Positions 10,350 through 18,943 of a stretch of DNA of 64,000 nucleotides are shown here, one piece after another. The notes beneath the pieces are model-generated. The model was not told the DNA's origin and made no database searches. It worked only from the letters and a program-made list of their open reading frames with translations. The DNA comes from Ramlibacter rhizophilus. Lineage in GTDB: Bacteria > Pseudomonadota > Gammaproteobacteria > Burkholderiales > Burkholderiaceae_C. Made by a program: the position numbers and the translations under genes. Location: assembly GCF_004681965.1 (NCBI RefSeq), contig NZ_SMLL01000004.1, positions 248,001-312,000 of the forward strand. Reading direction: 5' to 3'. Within the stretch, counting starts at the first letter, position 1. Every line of letters begins with the position of its first letter.

Positions 10350-10979
10350 ATGCCGTCCAGCGACGCCCTGTCCAAGCCTGCCCGCGCCTTGCACAAAGGT
10401 CAGCAGACCCGCGCTGCCATCCTCGATGCAGCCCTGGGCCTGGCCGCGCACGTCGGGCTGGAGGGGCTGTCCATCGGCGCGCTGGCCGAGGTTGCGGGCA
10501 TGAGCAAGTCCGGCGTGTTCGCCCACTTCGGCTCCCGCGAGGAACTGCAGATCTCGGTCATCCGCGAGTACCACCAGCGCTTCGAGGCCGAGGTCTTCAC
10601 GCCGGCGATGCGCGAGCCGCGCGGCCTGCCGCGGCTGCGCGCGCTCTTTGGCAACTGGATGAAACGCACCTCGATCGAAATCGACTCGGGCTGCATCTAC
10701 ATCAGCGGCGCCGTCGAATTCGACGACCGCCCCGGGCCGGTGCGCGATGCGCTGGTGGAGTCCGTCAACACCTGGCTGGCCGCCATCCGCCGCGCCATCG
10801 TCGCGGCACGCGAGTGCGGCCACCTGCGCGCCGACGTGCAGGAGGACCAGATGCTGTTCGAGATCCACGGCCTCATCCTGGCCCTGCATTACGAGGCCCG
10901 CCTGCTGCGCCACCCCGGCTCCGTCGCGCGCGCGCAGGCCGGGTTCGACAACGTCCTGCGCCATCGCCTCGCCGGCTGA
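10350..10979 (+). CDS. TetR-family regulator of the beta-oxidation operon
   Basis: A 209-residue one-domain repressor. The helix-turn-helix is at about residues 23-66 ('GLEGLSIGALAEVAGMSKSGVFAHF' region), followed by a TetR_C ligand/dimer domain. Immediately downstream are an acyl-CoA dehydrogenase and the rest of a fatty-acid beta-oxidation set, and a palindrome lies on its own promoter. It therefore probably represses itself and the fad genes, released by a fatty acid or acyl-CoA; this is inferred from context. The start used follows the operator; the ORF can extend upstream through the operator, which is unlikely. Confidence 0.88.
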   Translation: MPSSDALSKPARALHKGQQTRAAILDAALGLAAHVGLEGLSIGALAEVAGMSKSGVFAHFGSREELQISVIREYHQRFEAEVFTPAMREPRGLPRLRALFGNWMKRTSIEIDSGCIYISGAVEFDDRPGPVRDALVESVNTWLAAIRRAIVAARECGHLRADVQEDQMLFEIHGLILALHYEARLLRHPGSVARAQAGFDNVLRHRLAG

Positions 10980-11016
10980 CCGGCGCCTTCCCCATTCACC
11001 TCAGGAAAGAAAGCCC

Positions 11017-12813
11017 ATGCCTCTCTACAACCCGCCGATCCGCGACATGCACTTCGTCATGCACGAGGTGCTCAAGGTCGCCGACGAGTACAAGACCATG
11101 CCGCGCCACGCCGAGGTGGACGTGGACACCATCAACGCCGTCCTGGAGGAGGGCGGGAAGTTCGCCAGCGAAGTGCTGCTGCCGCTGAACATCTCCGGTG
11201 ACGAGGAAGGCTGCACGCTCGACCGCGACACGCACGAGGTCGCCACACCCAAGGGCTTCAAGCAAGCCTTTGCGCAATACGTGGAAGGTGGCTGGCCCGC
11301 GCTGTCCTGCGACCCGGCGTACGGAGGCCAGGGCCTGCCCATCGTGGTCAACCAGTGCTTCTTCGAGATGCTCAACTCGGCCAACCAGGCCTGGACCATG
11401 TACCCCGGCCTCTCGCACGGCGCCTACGAGGCCCTGCATGCGCACGGCACCGAGGAGCAAAAGCGCCTGTACCTGCCCAGGCTCACCAGTGGCGAGTGGA
11501 CCGGCACCATGTGCCTGACCGAGCCGCATTGCGGCACCGACCTCGGCCTGCTGCGCACCAAGGCCGAGCCCCAGGCCGACGGAACGTACCGCATCACGGG
11601 CCAGAAGATCTTCATCTCGGCCGGCGAGCACGACATGGCCGCCAACATCGTGCACCTCGTGCTGGCCCGCCTGCCGGACGCGCCCGCGGGCAGCAAGGGC
11701 ATCAGCCTCTTCATCGTCCCCAAGTACAGGATCCAGCCCGACGGCACGCTGGGCGAGCGCAATGGCGTGTATTGCGGCGGCCTGGAGCACAAGATGGGCA
11801 TCCACGGCAACGCCACCGCACAGATCGTGCTGGACGGGGCGGTGGGCACCCTGGTGGGCCAGCCGAACAAAGGCCTGCAGGCCATGTTCGTGATGATGAA
11901 CGCGGCGCGCATCGGCGTGGGCATGCAGTCGCTGGGCCTGACCGAGGTCGCCTACCAGAACGCCCTGGCGTATGCCAAGGACCGCCTGCAATCGCGCAGC
12001 CTGAGCGGGCCCAAGGCCAAGGACAAGCCGGCCGATCCCATCATCGTCCACCCGGACGTCAGGCGCATGCTGCTCACGGCCAAGGCCTACGCCGAGGGCG
12101 GCCGGGCGCTGAACCTCTACTGCGCCTTCCTGATCGACCGCGAGCTGCATCACCCCGATGAGAAGGTGCGCAAGGAAAGCGGCGAGCTGGTGGCCCTGCT
12201 CACGCCCATCGTGAAGGCCTTCCTCACCGACAACGGCCACATCGCCACCAACGCCTGCATGCAGGTCTTCGGCGGCCACGGCTACGTCAAGGAATGGGGC
12301 ATGGAGCAGTTCGTGCGGGACAACCGCATCAACATGATCTACGAAGGCACCAACACCATCCAGTCGCTGGACCTGCTGGGCCGCAAGGTTCTGGGCAACC
12401 AGGGCGCGACGCTGAAGAAGTTCGGCAAGATGATCGCCAAGCTGGTGGAGGAAGAGGGCGTGAACGAGCAGATGGCCGAGTTCATCAACCCGGTGGCCTA
12501 CCTGGGCGAGCAGATGACCAAGTTCACCACCGAACTGGGCTTCCGCGGTTTCCAGAACGCCGAGGAAGTCGGCGCGGCCGCGGTGGACTACCTGCGCGTG
12601 GCGGGGCATCTCGTCTTCGGGTACTTCTGGGCGCGCATGGCGCAGGTGGCACTGCGCGAGATCGCGGCCGGCAACACCGATCCGTTCTACCAGGGCAAGC
12701 TGCAGACCGCGCGCTTCTACTTCGCGCGCCTGTTCCCCGAGACCGCGGCGCTGATGCGAAGCGCCCGCTCCGGCGCCAAGGTGCTGATGGACACCGATGC
12801 CGCACTGGCCTGA
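11017..12813 (+). CDS. Acyl-CoA dehydrogenase with extended C-terminal domain
   Basis: A 598-residue FAD enzyme that makes the 2-enoyl-CoA in the first step of beta-oxidation. It has the 'MCLTEPHCGTDLGLLRTKA' FAD/substrate loop, 'ITGQKIFISAGEHD', 'YEGTNTIQSLDLLGRK' near the FAD site, and an extra C-terminal helical domain of about 130 residues. That architecture is the long acyl-CoA dehydrogenase type near 600 residues, as opposed to the 380-residue short-chain type. The ATG follows a clear AGGAAAG ribosome site. It opens the fad operon, 37 bp after the TetR gene and 4 bp before the FadN-like gene. Confidence 0.93.
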   Translation: MPLYNPPIRDMHFVMHEVLKVADEYKTMPRHAEVDVDTINAVLEEGGKFASEVLLPLNISGDEEGCTLDRDTHEVATPKGFKQAFAQYVEGGWPALSCDPAYGGQGLPIVVNQCFFEMLNSANQAWTMYPGLSHGAYEALHAHGTEEQKRLYLPRLTSGEWTGTMCLTEPHCGTDLGLLRTKAEPQADGTYRITGQKIFISAGEHDMAANIVHLVLARLPDAPAGSKGISLFIVPKYRIQPDGTLGERNGVYCGGLEHKMGIHGNATAQIVLDGAVGTLVGQPNKGLQAMFVMMNAARIGVGMQSLGLTEVAYQNALAYAKDRLQSRSLSGPKAKDKPADPIIVHPDVRRMLLTAKAYAEGGRALNLYCAFLIDRELHHPDEKVRKESGELVALLTPIVKAFLTDNGHIATNACMQVFGGHGYVKEWGMEQFVRDNRINMIYEGTNTIQSLDLLGRKVLGNQGATLKKFGKMIAKLVEEEGVNEQMAEFINPVAYLGEQMTKFTTELGFRGFQNAEEVGAAAVDYLRVAGHLVFGYFWARMAQVALREIAAGNTDPFYQGKLQTARFYFARLFPETAALMRSARSGAKVLMDTDAALA

Positions 12814-12817
12814 CGCA

Positions 12818-15217
12818 ATGAACCGATTCAACCCGAAGAAAGTCGCCGTCCTGGGCGCCGGCGTGATGGGCGCGCAGATCGCCGCCCACCTGGTCAACTT
12901 GAAGGTGCCGGTGGTGCTGTTCGACCTGCCGGCCAAGGACGGCCCGAAGAACGGCGTGGTCACGCGCGCCATCGAGGGCCTCAGGAAGATGAAGCCCGCG
13001 CCGCTGGGCGTGGCCGATGACGCCGGCCTGATCGAGCCGGCCAACTACGGCGACGACCTGGCCCTGCTGGGCGAATGCGACCTCGTCATCGAGGCCATCG
13101 CCGAGCGCATGGACTGGAAGCGCGATCTGTATGCCCGCATCGCCCCGCACGTGGCGCCGCATGCGGTGCTGGCCTCCAACACCTCGGGCCTGTCGATCAC
13201 GCAGCTGGCTGAGGCGCTGCCCGAGTCGCTGCGGCCCCGCTTTTGCGGCATCCACTTCTTCAACCCGCCGCGCTACATGTTCCTGGTGGAGCTGATCGCG
13301 GCGCCCGCGACCGAGCCCGCCGTGCTCGACGGCCTGGAGGCATTCGTCACCACCACCCTGGGCAAGGGCGTGGTGCGGGCCAAGGACTCGCCCAACTTCA
13401 TCGCCAACCGCGTGGGCATCGCCGGCATGCTGGCCACCATGAAGGAGGCGCAGCGCTACGACCTAGGCTTCGACGTGGTGGACGACCTCACCGGCAAGAA
13501 GATGGGCCGCGCCTCCAGCGGCACCTTCCGCACCGCCGACGTCGTGGGGCTGGACACGATGGCCCACGTGATCCGCACGCTGCAGGACAAGCTGAGCGCC
13601 GAGACCGATCCCTTCTACGCAAGCTACGAGACGCCGCCCGTGCTCTCGGCGCTGCTGGAGATGGGCCACCTGGGCCAGAAGGCCAAGGCGGGCTTCTACA
13701 AGAAGGCGGGCCGCGACATCCTGCGCTTCGAGCTGGAAAGCCGCGACTACGTTCCGGCCGGCCAGAAGGCCGACGAGGTCTATTCCCGCATGCTCGCCAA
13801 GCCCGCGCCCGAGCGGCTGAAGCTGCTGCGGCATGCCACGGGCCCGCAGGGGCAGTTCCTGTGGGCGCTGCTTCGCAACAGCTTCCACTACGCCGCCGTG
13901 CACCTGGCGGACATCGCCGAGACGGCGCGCGACGTGGACCTGGCCATGCGCTGGGGCTTCGGCATGAAGCAGGGCCCCTTCGAGCTGTGGCAGCAGGCCG
14001 GCTGGTTGCAGGTGGCGCAGTGGGTCCAGGAGGACATCGACGCCGGCCGCGCGCTGTCCAAGGCGCCCTTGCCCCGCTGGGTCTTCGAAGGCCCCGTGGC
14101 CGAGGCTGGCGGCGTGCACACGCCCGAGGGCTCCTGGAACCCGGGCACGGGACGCTTCGAGCCGCCCCGGCGCCTGCCGGTCCACGAGCGCCAGCTCTTT
14201 CCGGAGACCGTGCTGGGCGCGAGCGGCCCGCGCTTCGAGACCGCCGGTCGCACGCTGCACGAGGACGCGTCGCTGCGCCTGTGGACGCTCGACGACGAGG
14301 TGCTGATCGCCAGTCTCAAGACCAAGATGCACGTGATCAGCCCGGAACTCGCCGAGGGCCTGCAGCGCGGCGTGGAGTTGGCCGAGCAGCAGTTCAAGGC
14401 CATGGTGGTCTGGTCGGGTGACGAGCCTTTCTCGGCCGGCGCCGACCTGCAGTCCATGCTGCCGGCCTTCATGGCCGTGGGCGTCGCCGCCATCGAGGAC
14501 GCCGAGCAGCACCTGCAGCAGACCATGCTGCGCATCCGCTATGCCGGCGTGCCGGTGGTGTCCGCCATCCGGGGCCTGGCACTGGGCGGTGGCTGCGAGC
14601 TGGCGGTGTACTCGGCGCGTCGCGTCGCGGCGCTGGAAAGCTACATCGGCCTCGTGGAAGTCGGCGTGGGCCTGGTCCCCGGCGCGGGCGGACTGACCTA
14701 CATCGCGCGCCGCGCGGCGGAGAACCAGCGCCTGTCCACCCACAAGGACCTGCTGGCCTTCCTCACCGAAGGCTTCACCGCCGCGGCCATGGCCAAGGTC
14801 GGCACCAGCGCCCTCGAATCGCGCCAGCTCGGCTACCTGCTGGACAGCGACCTCATCGTCGCCAACAAGGACGAACTGCTCTGGGTGGCGCTGAACGAGG
14901 CGCGCACCATGGCCGACAACGGCTGGCGCGCGCCGCTGCGCCGACCCTTCCCGGTGGCCGGGCGCAACGGCAAGGCCACCATCCAGGGGCAGCTGGTGAA
15001 CATGCGCGACGGCGGCTTCATCAGCATCCACGACTTCCGCATCGCCAGCGCCATCGCCCACGTGGTGACCGGCGGCGACGTGGATGCCGGCACGCTGGTG
15101 ACCGAGGACTACCTCATGAAGCTCGAGCGCGAGGCCTTCTGCGCCCTGGTGCAACACCCGAAGACGCAGGACCGCATCCTGGGGATGCTGTCCACGGGCA
15201 AGCCGCTGCGCAATTGA
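12818..15217 (+). CDS. FadN-like 3-hydroxyacyl-CoA dehydrogenase / enoyl-CoA hydratase
   Basis: A 799-residue bifunctional beta-oxidation protein. The NAD-binding dehydrogenase comes first ('VAVLGAGVMGAQIAAHL', about residues 8-24; 'ASNTSGLSITQLAEAL'; 'GIHFFNPPRYM'). An enoyl-CoA hydratase/isomerase (crotonase) fold comes last ('PFSAGADLQSM', 'IRGLALGGGCELAVYS', from about residue 500). This order is the reverse of E. coli FadB/FadJ and matches Bacillus FadN. It converts 2-enoyl-CoA to 3-ketoacyl-CoA in two steps. The next pathway enzyme, the thiolase, is 610 bp downstream, separated by a repeat element and a DUF559 gene. Confidence 0.92.
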   Translation: MNRFNPKKVAVLGAGVMGAQIAAHLVNLKVPVVLFDLPAKDGPKNGVVTRAIEGLRKMKPAPLGVADDAGLIEPANYGDDLALLGECDLVIEAIAERMDWKRDLYARIAPHVAPHAVLASNTSGLSITQLAEALPESLRPRFCGIHFFNPPRYMFLVELIAAPATEPAVLDGLEAFVTTTLGKGVVRAKDSPNFIANRVGIAGMLATMKEAQRYDLGFDVVDDLTGKKMGRASSGTFRTADVVGLDTMAHVIRTLQDKLSAETDPFYASYETPPVLSALLEMGHLGQKAKAGFYKKAGRDILRFELESRDYVPAGQKADEVYSRMLAKPAPERLKLLRHATGPQGQFLWALLRNSFHYAAVHLADIAETARDVDLAMRWGFGMKQGPFELWQQAGWLQVAQWVQEDIDAGRALSKAPLPRWVFEGPVAEAGGVHTPEGSWNPGTGRFEPPRRLPVHERQLFPETVLGASGPRFETAGRTLHEDASLRLWTLDDEVLIASLKTKMHVISPELAEGLQRGVELAEQQFKAMVVWSGDEPFSAGADLQSMLPAFMAVGVAAIEDAEQHLQQTMLRIRYAGVPVVSAIRGLALGGGCELAVYSARRVAALESYIGLVEVGVGLVPGAGGLTYIARRAAENQRLSTHKDLLAFLTEGFTAAAMAKVGTSALESRQLGYLLDSDLIVANKDELLWVALNEARTMADNGWRAPLRRPFPVAGRNGKATIQGQLVNMRDGGFISIHDFRIASAIAHVVTGGDVDAGTLVTEDYLMKLEREAFCALVQHPKTQDRILGMLSTGKPLRN

Positions 15218-15266
15218 GGGGGTGATGGTGGGGCTTGGCGAATTTGCGGAGGGGTTGGCGGGCGTA

Positions 15267-15343
15267 GCCCCCACCCCCGCCCTCCCCCAGAAGGGGAGGG
15301 GGTCTTGCACCTTCCCCCTTTGGGGGAAGGCAGGGATGGGGGC
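15267..15343 (+). repeat. 77-bp structured repeat, copy 1 (three-way junction)
   Basis: GCCCCCA at 15267-15273 pairs with TGGGGGC at 15337-15343. The closed region holds two hairpins: CCCTCCCC/GGGGAGGG (15280-15287 with 15293-15300) and CTTCCCCC/GGGGGAAG (15311-15318 with 15322-15329). A second element of the same length and fold is at 62304-62380, with 67 of 77 positions identical by hand count. It belongs by appearance to the class of REP-like intergenic palindromes common in GC-rich proteobacteria. It lies between the FadN-like gene and the DUF559 gene; the 233-bp gap holds no other gene I can support. Confidence 0.85.
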
Positions 15344-15449
15344 CCGCACGCCAGTACCGCCCCTTGGCGCACACCCTGCCATGTCTGACATTCGCGCTCG
15401 AAGCGTCTCCTGCAAGACTGGCCTCTTTCCACCAAGGAAAGGCCAGTCC

Positions 15450-15830
15450 ATGCAATCCCAGGCCACCGCCCAGGCCCGCCAGTTCGCCCGCGAACTGCGC
15501 AAAGCCATGACGGACGCCGAGCGTCGCCTCTGGTCCCGCCTGCGTGGAAATCAGCTCGGCTTCCGTTTCCGCCGCCAGCACCCGGTCGGTCCCTTCATCG
15601 CGGACTTCGCCTGCCTCGACCCGCAGCTTGTCGTCGAGCTCGACGGCTCGCAGCATGCGCAGCAGACGGCCTACGACCAGGCCCGCGACGCCTTCCTGCG
15701 CAGCCGCGGCTTCGCCGTGCTGCGTTTCCCCTGCCACGAGCCGCTGCGCCATTGCGACGGCGTGCTCGAAACCATCACCTCGACACTCGCCAGCCTGGCG
15801 GGTGCGGCTCCTTCCAGGATCAAGCCATGA
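15450..15830 (+). CDS. DUF559 (Vsr-like endonuclease fold) protein
   Basis: A 126-residue protein of the DUF559 family, related to very-short-patch-repair-type nucleases. The core reads 'MTDAERRLWSRLRG', 'FRFRRQHPVGPFIADFAC' and 'LVVELDGSQHA', giving the Asp and Glu expected for a PD-(D/E)XK-like metal site, then 'FLRSRGFAVLRF'. No biochemical role is established to my knowledge. The start follows AAGGAAAGG; the frame stays open upstream through the 77-bp repeat, but that stretch translates as repeat, not as domain. Its stop overlaps the thiolase start by 4 bp, so it sits inside the fad operon although it has no evident link to fatty-acid metabolism. A later insertion with the repeat is plausible. 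Confidence 0.85.
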   Translation: MQSQATAQARQFARELRKAMTDAERRLWSRLRGNQLGFRFRRQHPVGPFIADFACLDPQLVVELDGSQHAQQTAYDQARDAFLRSRGFAVLRFPCHEPLRHCDGVLETITSTLASLAGAAPSRIKP

Positions 15831-17032
15831 AACAAGTCCAGGACGCCTACGTCGTCGCCGCCACCCGCACGCCCATCGGGCGTTCGCACCGCGGCTATTT
15901 CCGCCACACCCGGCCCGATGAACTCCTGGCCACCGCGCTGCGCGCGGCCCTGGCGCAGGTGCCCTCGCTCGATCCGCAGGCCATCGAGGACGTGGTGTGC
16001 GGCTGCGCCATTCCGGAGGCGCAGCAGGGCCTGAACATCGCGCGCATCGGCGCCGTGCTGGCCAAACTGCCCAAGAGCGTGGGCGGCATCACCGTGAACC
16101 GCTTCTGCGCCTCGGGCCTGTCGGCCGTGCAGATGGCGGCCGACCGCATCCGTGTGGGCGAGGCCGACGTGATGATCGCGGCCGGCACCGAGAGCATGAG
16201 CATGGTGCCCATGATGGGCAACTCGCCCTCGCTGTCGCCGGAGATCTTCACCGACGTGGACGACATCGAGAGCTATGGCATCGCCTACGGCATGGGCCTG
16301 ACCGCCGAAAAGGTGGCGCAGCGCTGGAAGGTGACCCGTGAAGACCAGGACCAGTTCGCTTACCAGTCGCACATGAAGGCCGTGGCGGCGATGAAGGCAG
16401 GCGAGTTCGCGGGCGAGATCACGCCCGTGGAGGTCACCGAGCGTTCCGTGGACCTGAAGACCGGCGAGCCGCGCGTGGACAGCCGCACCGTGCAGCTGGA
16501 CGAAGGCGCGCGTCCCGACACCACGCCGGAGGGGCTGGCGAAGCTCAAGACGGTTTTTGCGGCGCGCGGCACCGTCACGGCGGGCAACAGCTCGCAAACC
16601 TCGGACGGCGCGGGCGCCCTGGTGCTCGCGAGCGAGGCGGCTGTCCAGCGCTTCGGCCTCAAACCCCTGGCCCGCTTCGTGAGCTATGCCAGCCGGGGCG
16701 TGCCGCCGCACCTCATGGGCATCGGGCCGATCGAGGCGGTGCCGGCGGCCCTGCGCTCGGCCGGCATCCGCAAGGAGGATCTCGACTGGATCGAACTGAA
16801 CGAAGCTTTCGCCGCACAGTCGCTGGCCGTCATCCGCGAGCTGGGCCTCGACCCGTCCAAGGTCAACCCGATCGGCGGTGCCATCGCCCTGGGCCACCCG
16901 CTGGGCGCCACCGGGGCCATCCGCTCGGCCACCGTGGTGCATGCGCTGGCCCGCAGGAAGCTGAAGTACGGCATGGTCACCATGTGCGTGGGCATGGGGC
17001 AGGGCGCAGCAGGTATCTTCGAGCGCGTCTGA
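15827..17032 (+). CDS. Acetyl-CoA acyltransferase (thiolase, FadA-like)
   Basis: A 401-residue thiolase that cleaves 3-ketoacyl-CoA with CoA in the last step of beta-oxidation. The nucleophilic Cys is in 'NRFCASGLSAVQMAAD'. The C-terminal signatures are 'GGAIALGHPLGATGA' (His) and 'VTMCVGMGQGAAGIFE' (second catalytic Cys). 'NEAFAAQSLAV' is also family-typical. The start codon overlaps the DUF559 stop (ATGA), so its translation may now depend on that gene. It follows the FadN-like gene in pathway order and precedes an enoyl-CoA hydratase by 20 bp. Confidence 0.94.
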   Translation: MKQVQDAYVVAATRTPIGRSHRGYFRHTRPDELLATALRAALAQVPSLDPQAIEDVVCGCAIPEAQQGLNIARIGAVLAKLPKSVGGITVNRFCASGLSAVQMAADRIRVGEADVMIAAGTESMSMVPMMGNSPSLSPEIFTDVDDIESYGIAYGMGLTAEKVAQRWKVTREDQDQFAYQSHMKAVAAMKAGEFAGEITPVEVTERSVDLKTGEPRVDSRTVQLDEGARPDTTPEGLAKLKTVFAARGTVTAGNSSQTSDGAGALVLASEAAVQRFGLKPLARFVSYASRGVPPHLMGIGPIEAVPAALRSAGIRKEDLDWIELNEAFAAQSLAVIRELGLDPSKVNPIGGAIALGHPLGATGAIRSATVVHALARRKLKYGMVTMCVGMGQGAAGIFERV

Positions 17033-17052
17033 GCGCATTCACGAAAGCGAGC

Positions 17053-17817
17053 ATGAGCGACATCCTCACCCATACCGAAGCGGGCGTGACCACGCTCACC
17101 TTCAACCGCCTGGAGCGCAAGAACTCCATCACCGCCGCCATGTACCAGGCGCTCGCCGACGGCTTGGCCGCGGCCGAGGCGGACTCGGCCGTGCGCGTGG
17201 TCGTGCTGCAGGGTCATGAGACGGTGTTCAGCGCCGGCAACGACATCGCGGACTTCCTGCACCAGCCGCCGGCGGGCGAGGGCGCCCCGGTGTTCCAGTT
17301 CCTGCATCGGCTCGCGGCGTTCCCCAAGCCGCTCATCGCCGCGGTGTGCGGGCCGGCCGTGGGCGTGGGCACCACCATCCTGTTCCACTGCGACCTGGTC
17401 TATGCCGGCGACAACGCGGCCTTCTCCATGCCCTTCGTGAACCTGGGCCTGGTGCCCGAGGCCGCCTCCAGCCTGCTGGTGCCGCAGATGATGGGCTACC
17501 ACCGCGCCGCCGAGGCGCTGCTGCTGGGCGAGCCCTTCATGGCCGAAGCGGCGCTGGAAGTGGGCCTGGTCAATCGCGTGGTGCCTCCCAGCGAGGCCAA
17601 GCCGCTGGCCCAGGCGCAGGCGCGCAAGCTCGCCGCCAAGCCCCTGAGCTTGCTCATGGAAACCAAGCGCCTCATGAAGCAGCAGCTCGCGCCGCTGGTG
17701 CGTGAGCGCATGCAGGAAGAGGGCGCGCTGTTCGCGCGCATGCTCAGCGAACCCGCCGCGCGCGAAGCCTTCGGCGCCTTCATGGACAAGCGCAAGCCGG
17801 ACTTCTCGCGGCTGTGA
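17053..17817 (+). CDS. Enoyl-CoA hydratase/isomerase family protein
   Basis: A 254-residue crotonase-fold protein. The oxyanion-hole segments are 'FSAGNDIADFL' and 'AAVCGPAVGVGTTILFHCDLVYA'. It ends the fad operon. Residues aligned with the two catalytic Glu of hydratases are not obvious ('MPFVNLGLVPEAASSLL' has one Glu), so it may be an isomerase or a hydratase for special substrates, complementing the FadN-like hydratase upstream. The ATG lies 20 bp after the thiolase stop. Its 3' end converges on the AI-2E-type gene with a 7-bp gap. Confidence 0.88.
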   Translation: MSDILTHTEAGVTTLTFNRLERKNSITAAMYQALADGLAAAEADSAVRVVVLQGHETVFSAGNDIADFLHQPPAGEGAPVFQFLHRLAAFPKPLIAAVCGPAVGVGTTILFHCDLVYAGDNAAFSMPFVNLGLVPEAASSLLVPQMMGYHRAAEALLLGEPFMAEAALEVGLVNRVVPPSEAKPLAQAQARKLAAKPLSLLMETKRLMKQQLAPLVRERMQEEGALFARMLSEPAAREAFGAFMDKRKPDFSRL

Positions 17818-17824
17818 AGCCCCG

Positions 17825-18910
17825 TCATTCCTCCGGCGAGGTGTGCTGCTGGCGCAGGGCCGTGAGCATGTTCCAGGTGACCAGGAACATGGCAGCGATC
17901 ACCGGGCCCATCACGAAGCCGTTGATGCCGAACATGGCCAGGCCGCCGAGGGTGGACACCAGCACCAGGTAGTCGGGCATGCGGGTGTCCTTGCCCACGA
18001 GGATGGGGCGCAGGAAGTTGTCCACCAGCCCGATGGCGATGCCGCCCCAGGCCGCCAGCGCGATGCCCTGGAACAGCTGGTTGGTGGACAGCAGGTAGAT
18101 CGCCACCGGCGCCCACACCAGGGCGGCACCGACCGCCGGGATCAGCGAAGCCAGCGCCATCACGCCGCCCCACAGCAGCGGCCCGGGAATGCCCAGTGCC
18201 CAGAAGGCCAGGCCGCCCAGGCTGCCCTGCACCAGGGCGATGACGATGTTGCCCTTGACGGTGGCCCGCACCACGGTGGCGAACTGGCTCAGGAGCAGTT
18301 CGGACTGCCGTTCGCGCAGCGGGATGGCGACGGCCACCCGCTGGACCAGCACCGAGCCGTCGCGCAGCAGGAAATACAGCACGTAGAGCATCACGAACAG
18401 GCCGATCACGAAATCGAGCGTGTTCTGGCCGATGCCCAGCAGGCGGGTGGCAATGGCCTGGCCGCTGCTGGTCAGGAGCGCCGCCAGTTGGTTCAGCAGG
18501 CCCTGCAGGTTGTCCAGCCCGAAGCGCTCCAGGATGTTGCCGGCCCAGTCGGGCACCGCGTCGAAGACCGTGCGCACGAGGGCGCCGAGGTCGATCTGCC
18601 CGGTGCGCACCTTCTGCACCACCACCAGGATCTCCTGCACGATGGACACGCTCACCAGGATCAGGGGCAGGATGACGATCACCAGGATCAGCAGCAGCGT
18701 CAGCAGCGCCGCTGCGTTCGGGCGCCCTCCCACCTGGACCAGCACGCGCCGGTGAACGGGCCGGAACACGATGGCGATGAACACCGCCCACAGCACCGCC
18801 CCCAGGAAGGGCCAGAGCACGACGGCGAAGGCCGCCGAGACGCCCACCACCAGCCACAGCAGGGTGCGGTGTTCGAGCAGAGGCGGGCGCAGAGGATCGT
18901 TCGGATTCAT
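17825..18910 (-). CDS. AI-2E family transporter (PerM/YdiK-like)
   Basis: A 361-residue inner-membrane protein with a hydrophobic pair at the N-terminus ('LLWLVVGVSAAFAVVLWPFLGAVLWAVF'), a long amphipathic middle region (about 115-200), and a C-terminal cluster of helices. The 'GNIVIALVQGSLGGLAFW' and 'LVLVSTLGGLAMFGINGFVMGPVI' segments are characteristic of COG0628. Family members are described as exporters of autoinducer-2 or as Na+/H+ antiporters, but most are uncharacterised and I assign no substrate. A thioesterase gene lies upstream on the same strand. Confidence 0.88.
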   Translation of the reverse strand: MNPNDPLRPPLLEHRTLLWLVVGVSAAFAVVLWPFLGAVLWAVFIAIVFRPVHRRVLVQVGGRPNAAALLTLLLILVIVILPLILVSVSIVQEILVVVQKVRTGQIDLGALVRTVFDAVPDWAGNILERFGLDNLQGLLNQLAALLTSSGQAIATRLLGIGQNTLDFVIGLFVMLYVLYFLLRDGSVLVQRVAVAIPLRERQSELLLSQFATVVRATVKGNIVIALVQGSLGGLAFWALGIPGPLLWGGVMALASLIPAVGAALVWAPVAIYLLSTNQLFQGIALAAWGGIAIGLVDNFLRPILVGKDTRMPDYLVLVSTLGGLAMFGINGFVMGPVIAAMFLVTWNMLTALRQQHTSPEE

Positions 18911-18943
18911 GAGGCGGTTTTCGGGGCTGGGCGGTGGCGCAGC

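Noticed and set aside
10996-13044. A 682-codon minus-strand frame opposite the acyl-CoA dehydrogenase.
   Set aside because: Fully antisense to a clear enzyme; no recognisable motifs.
15222-15449. An N-terminal extension of the DUF559 protein through the repeat.
   Set aside because: The extra residues are translated repeat; a good ribosome site lies at the internal ATG 15450.
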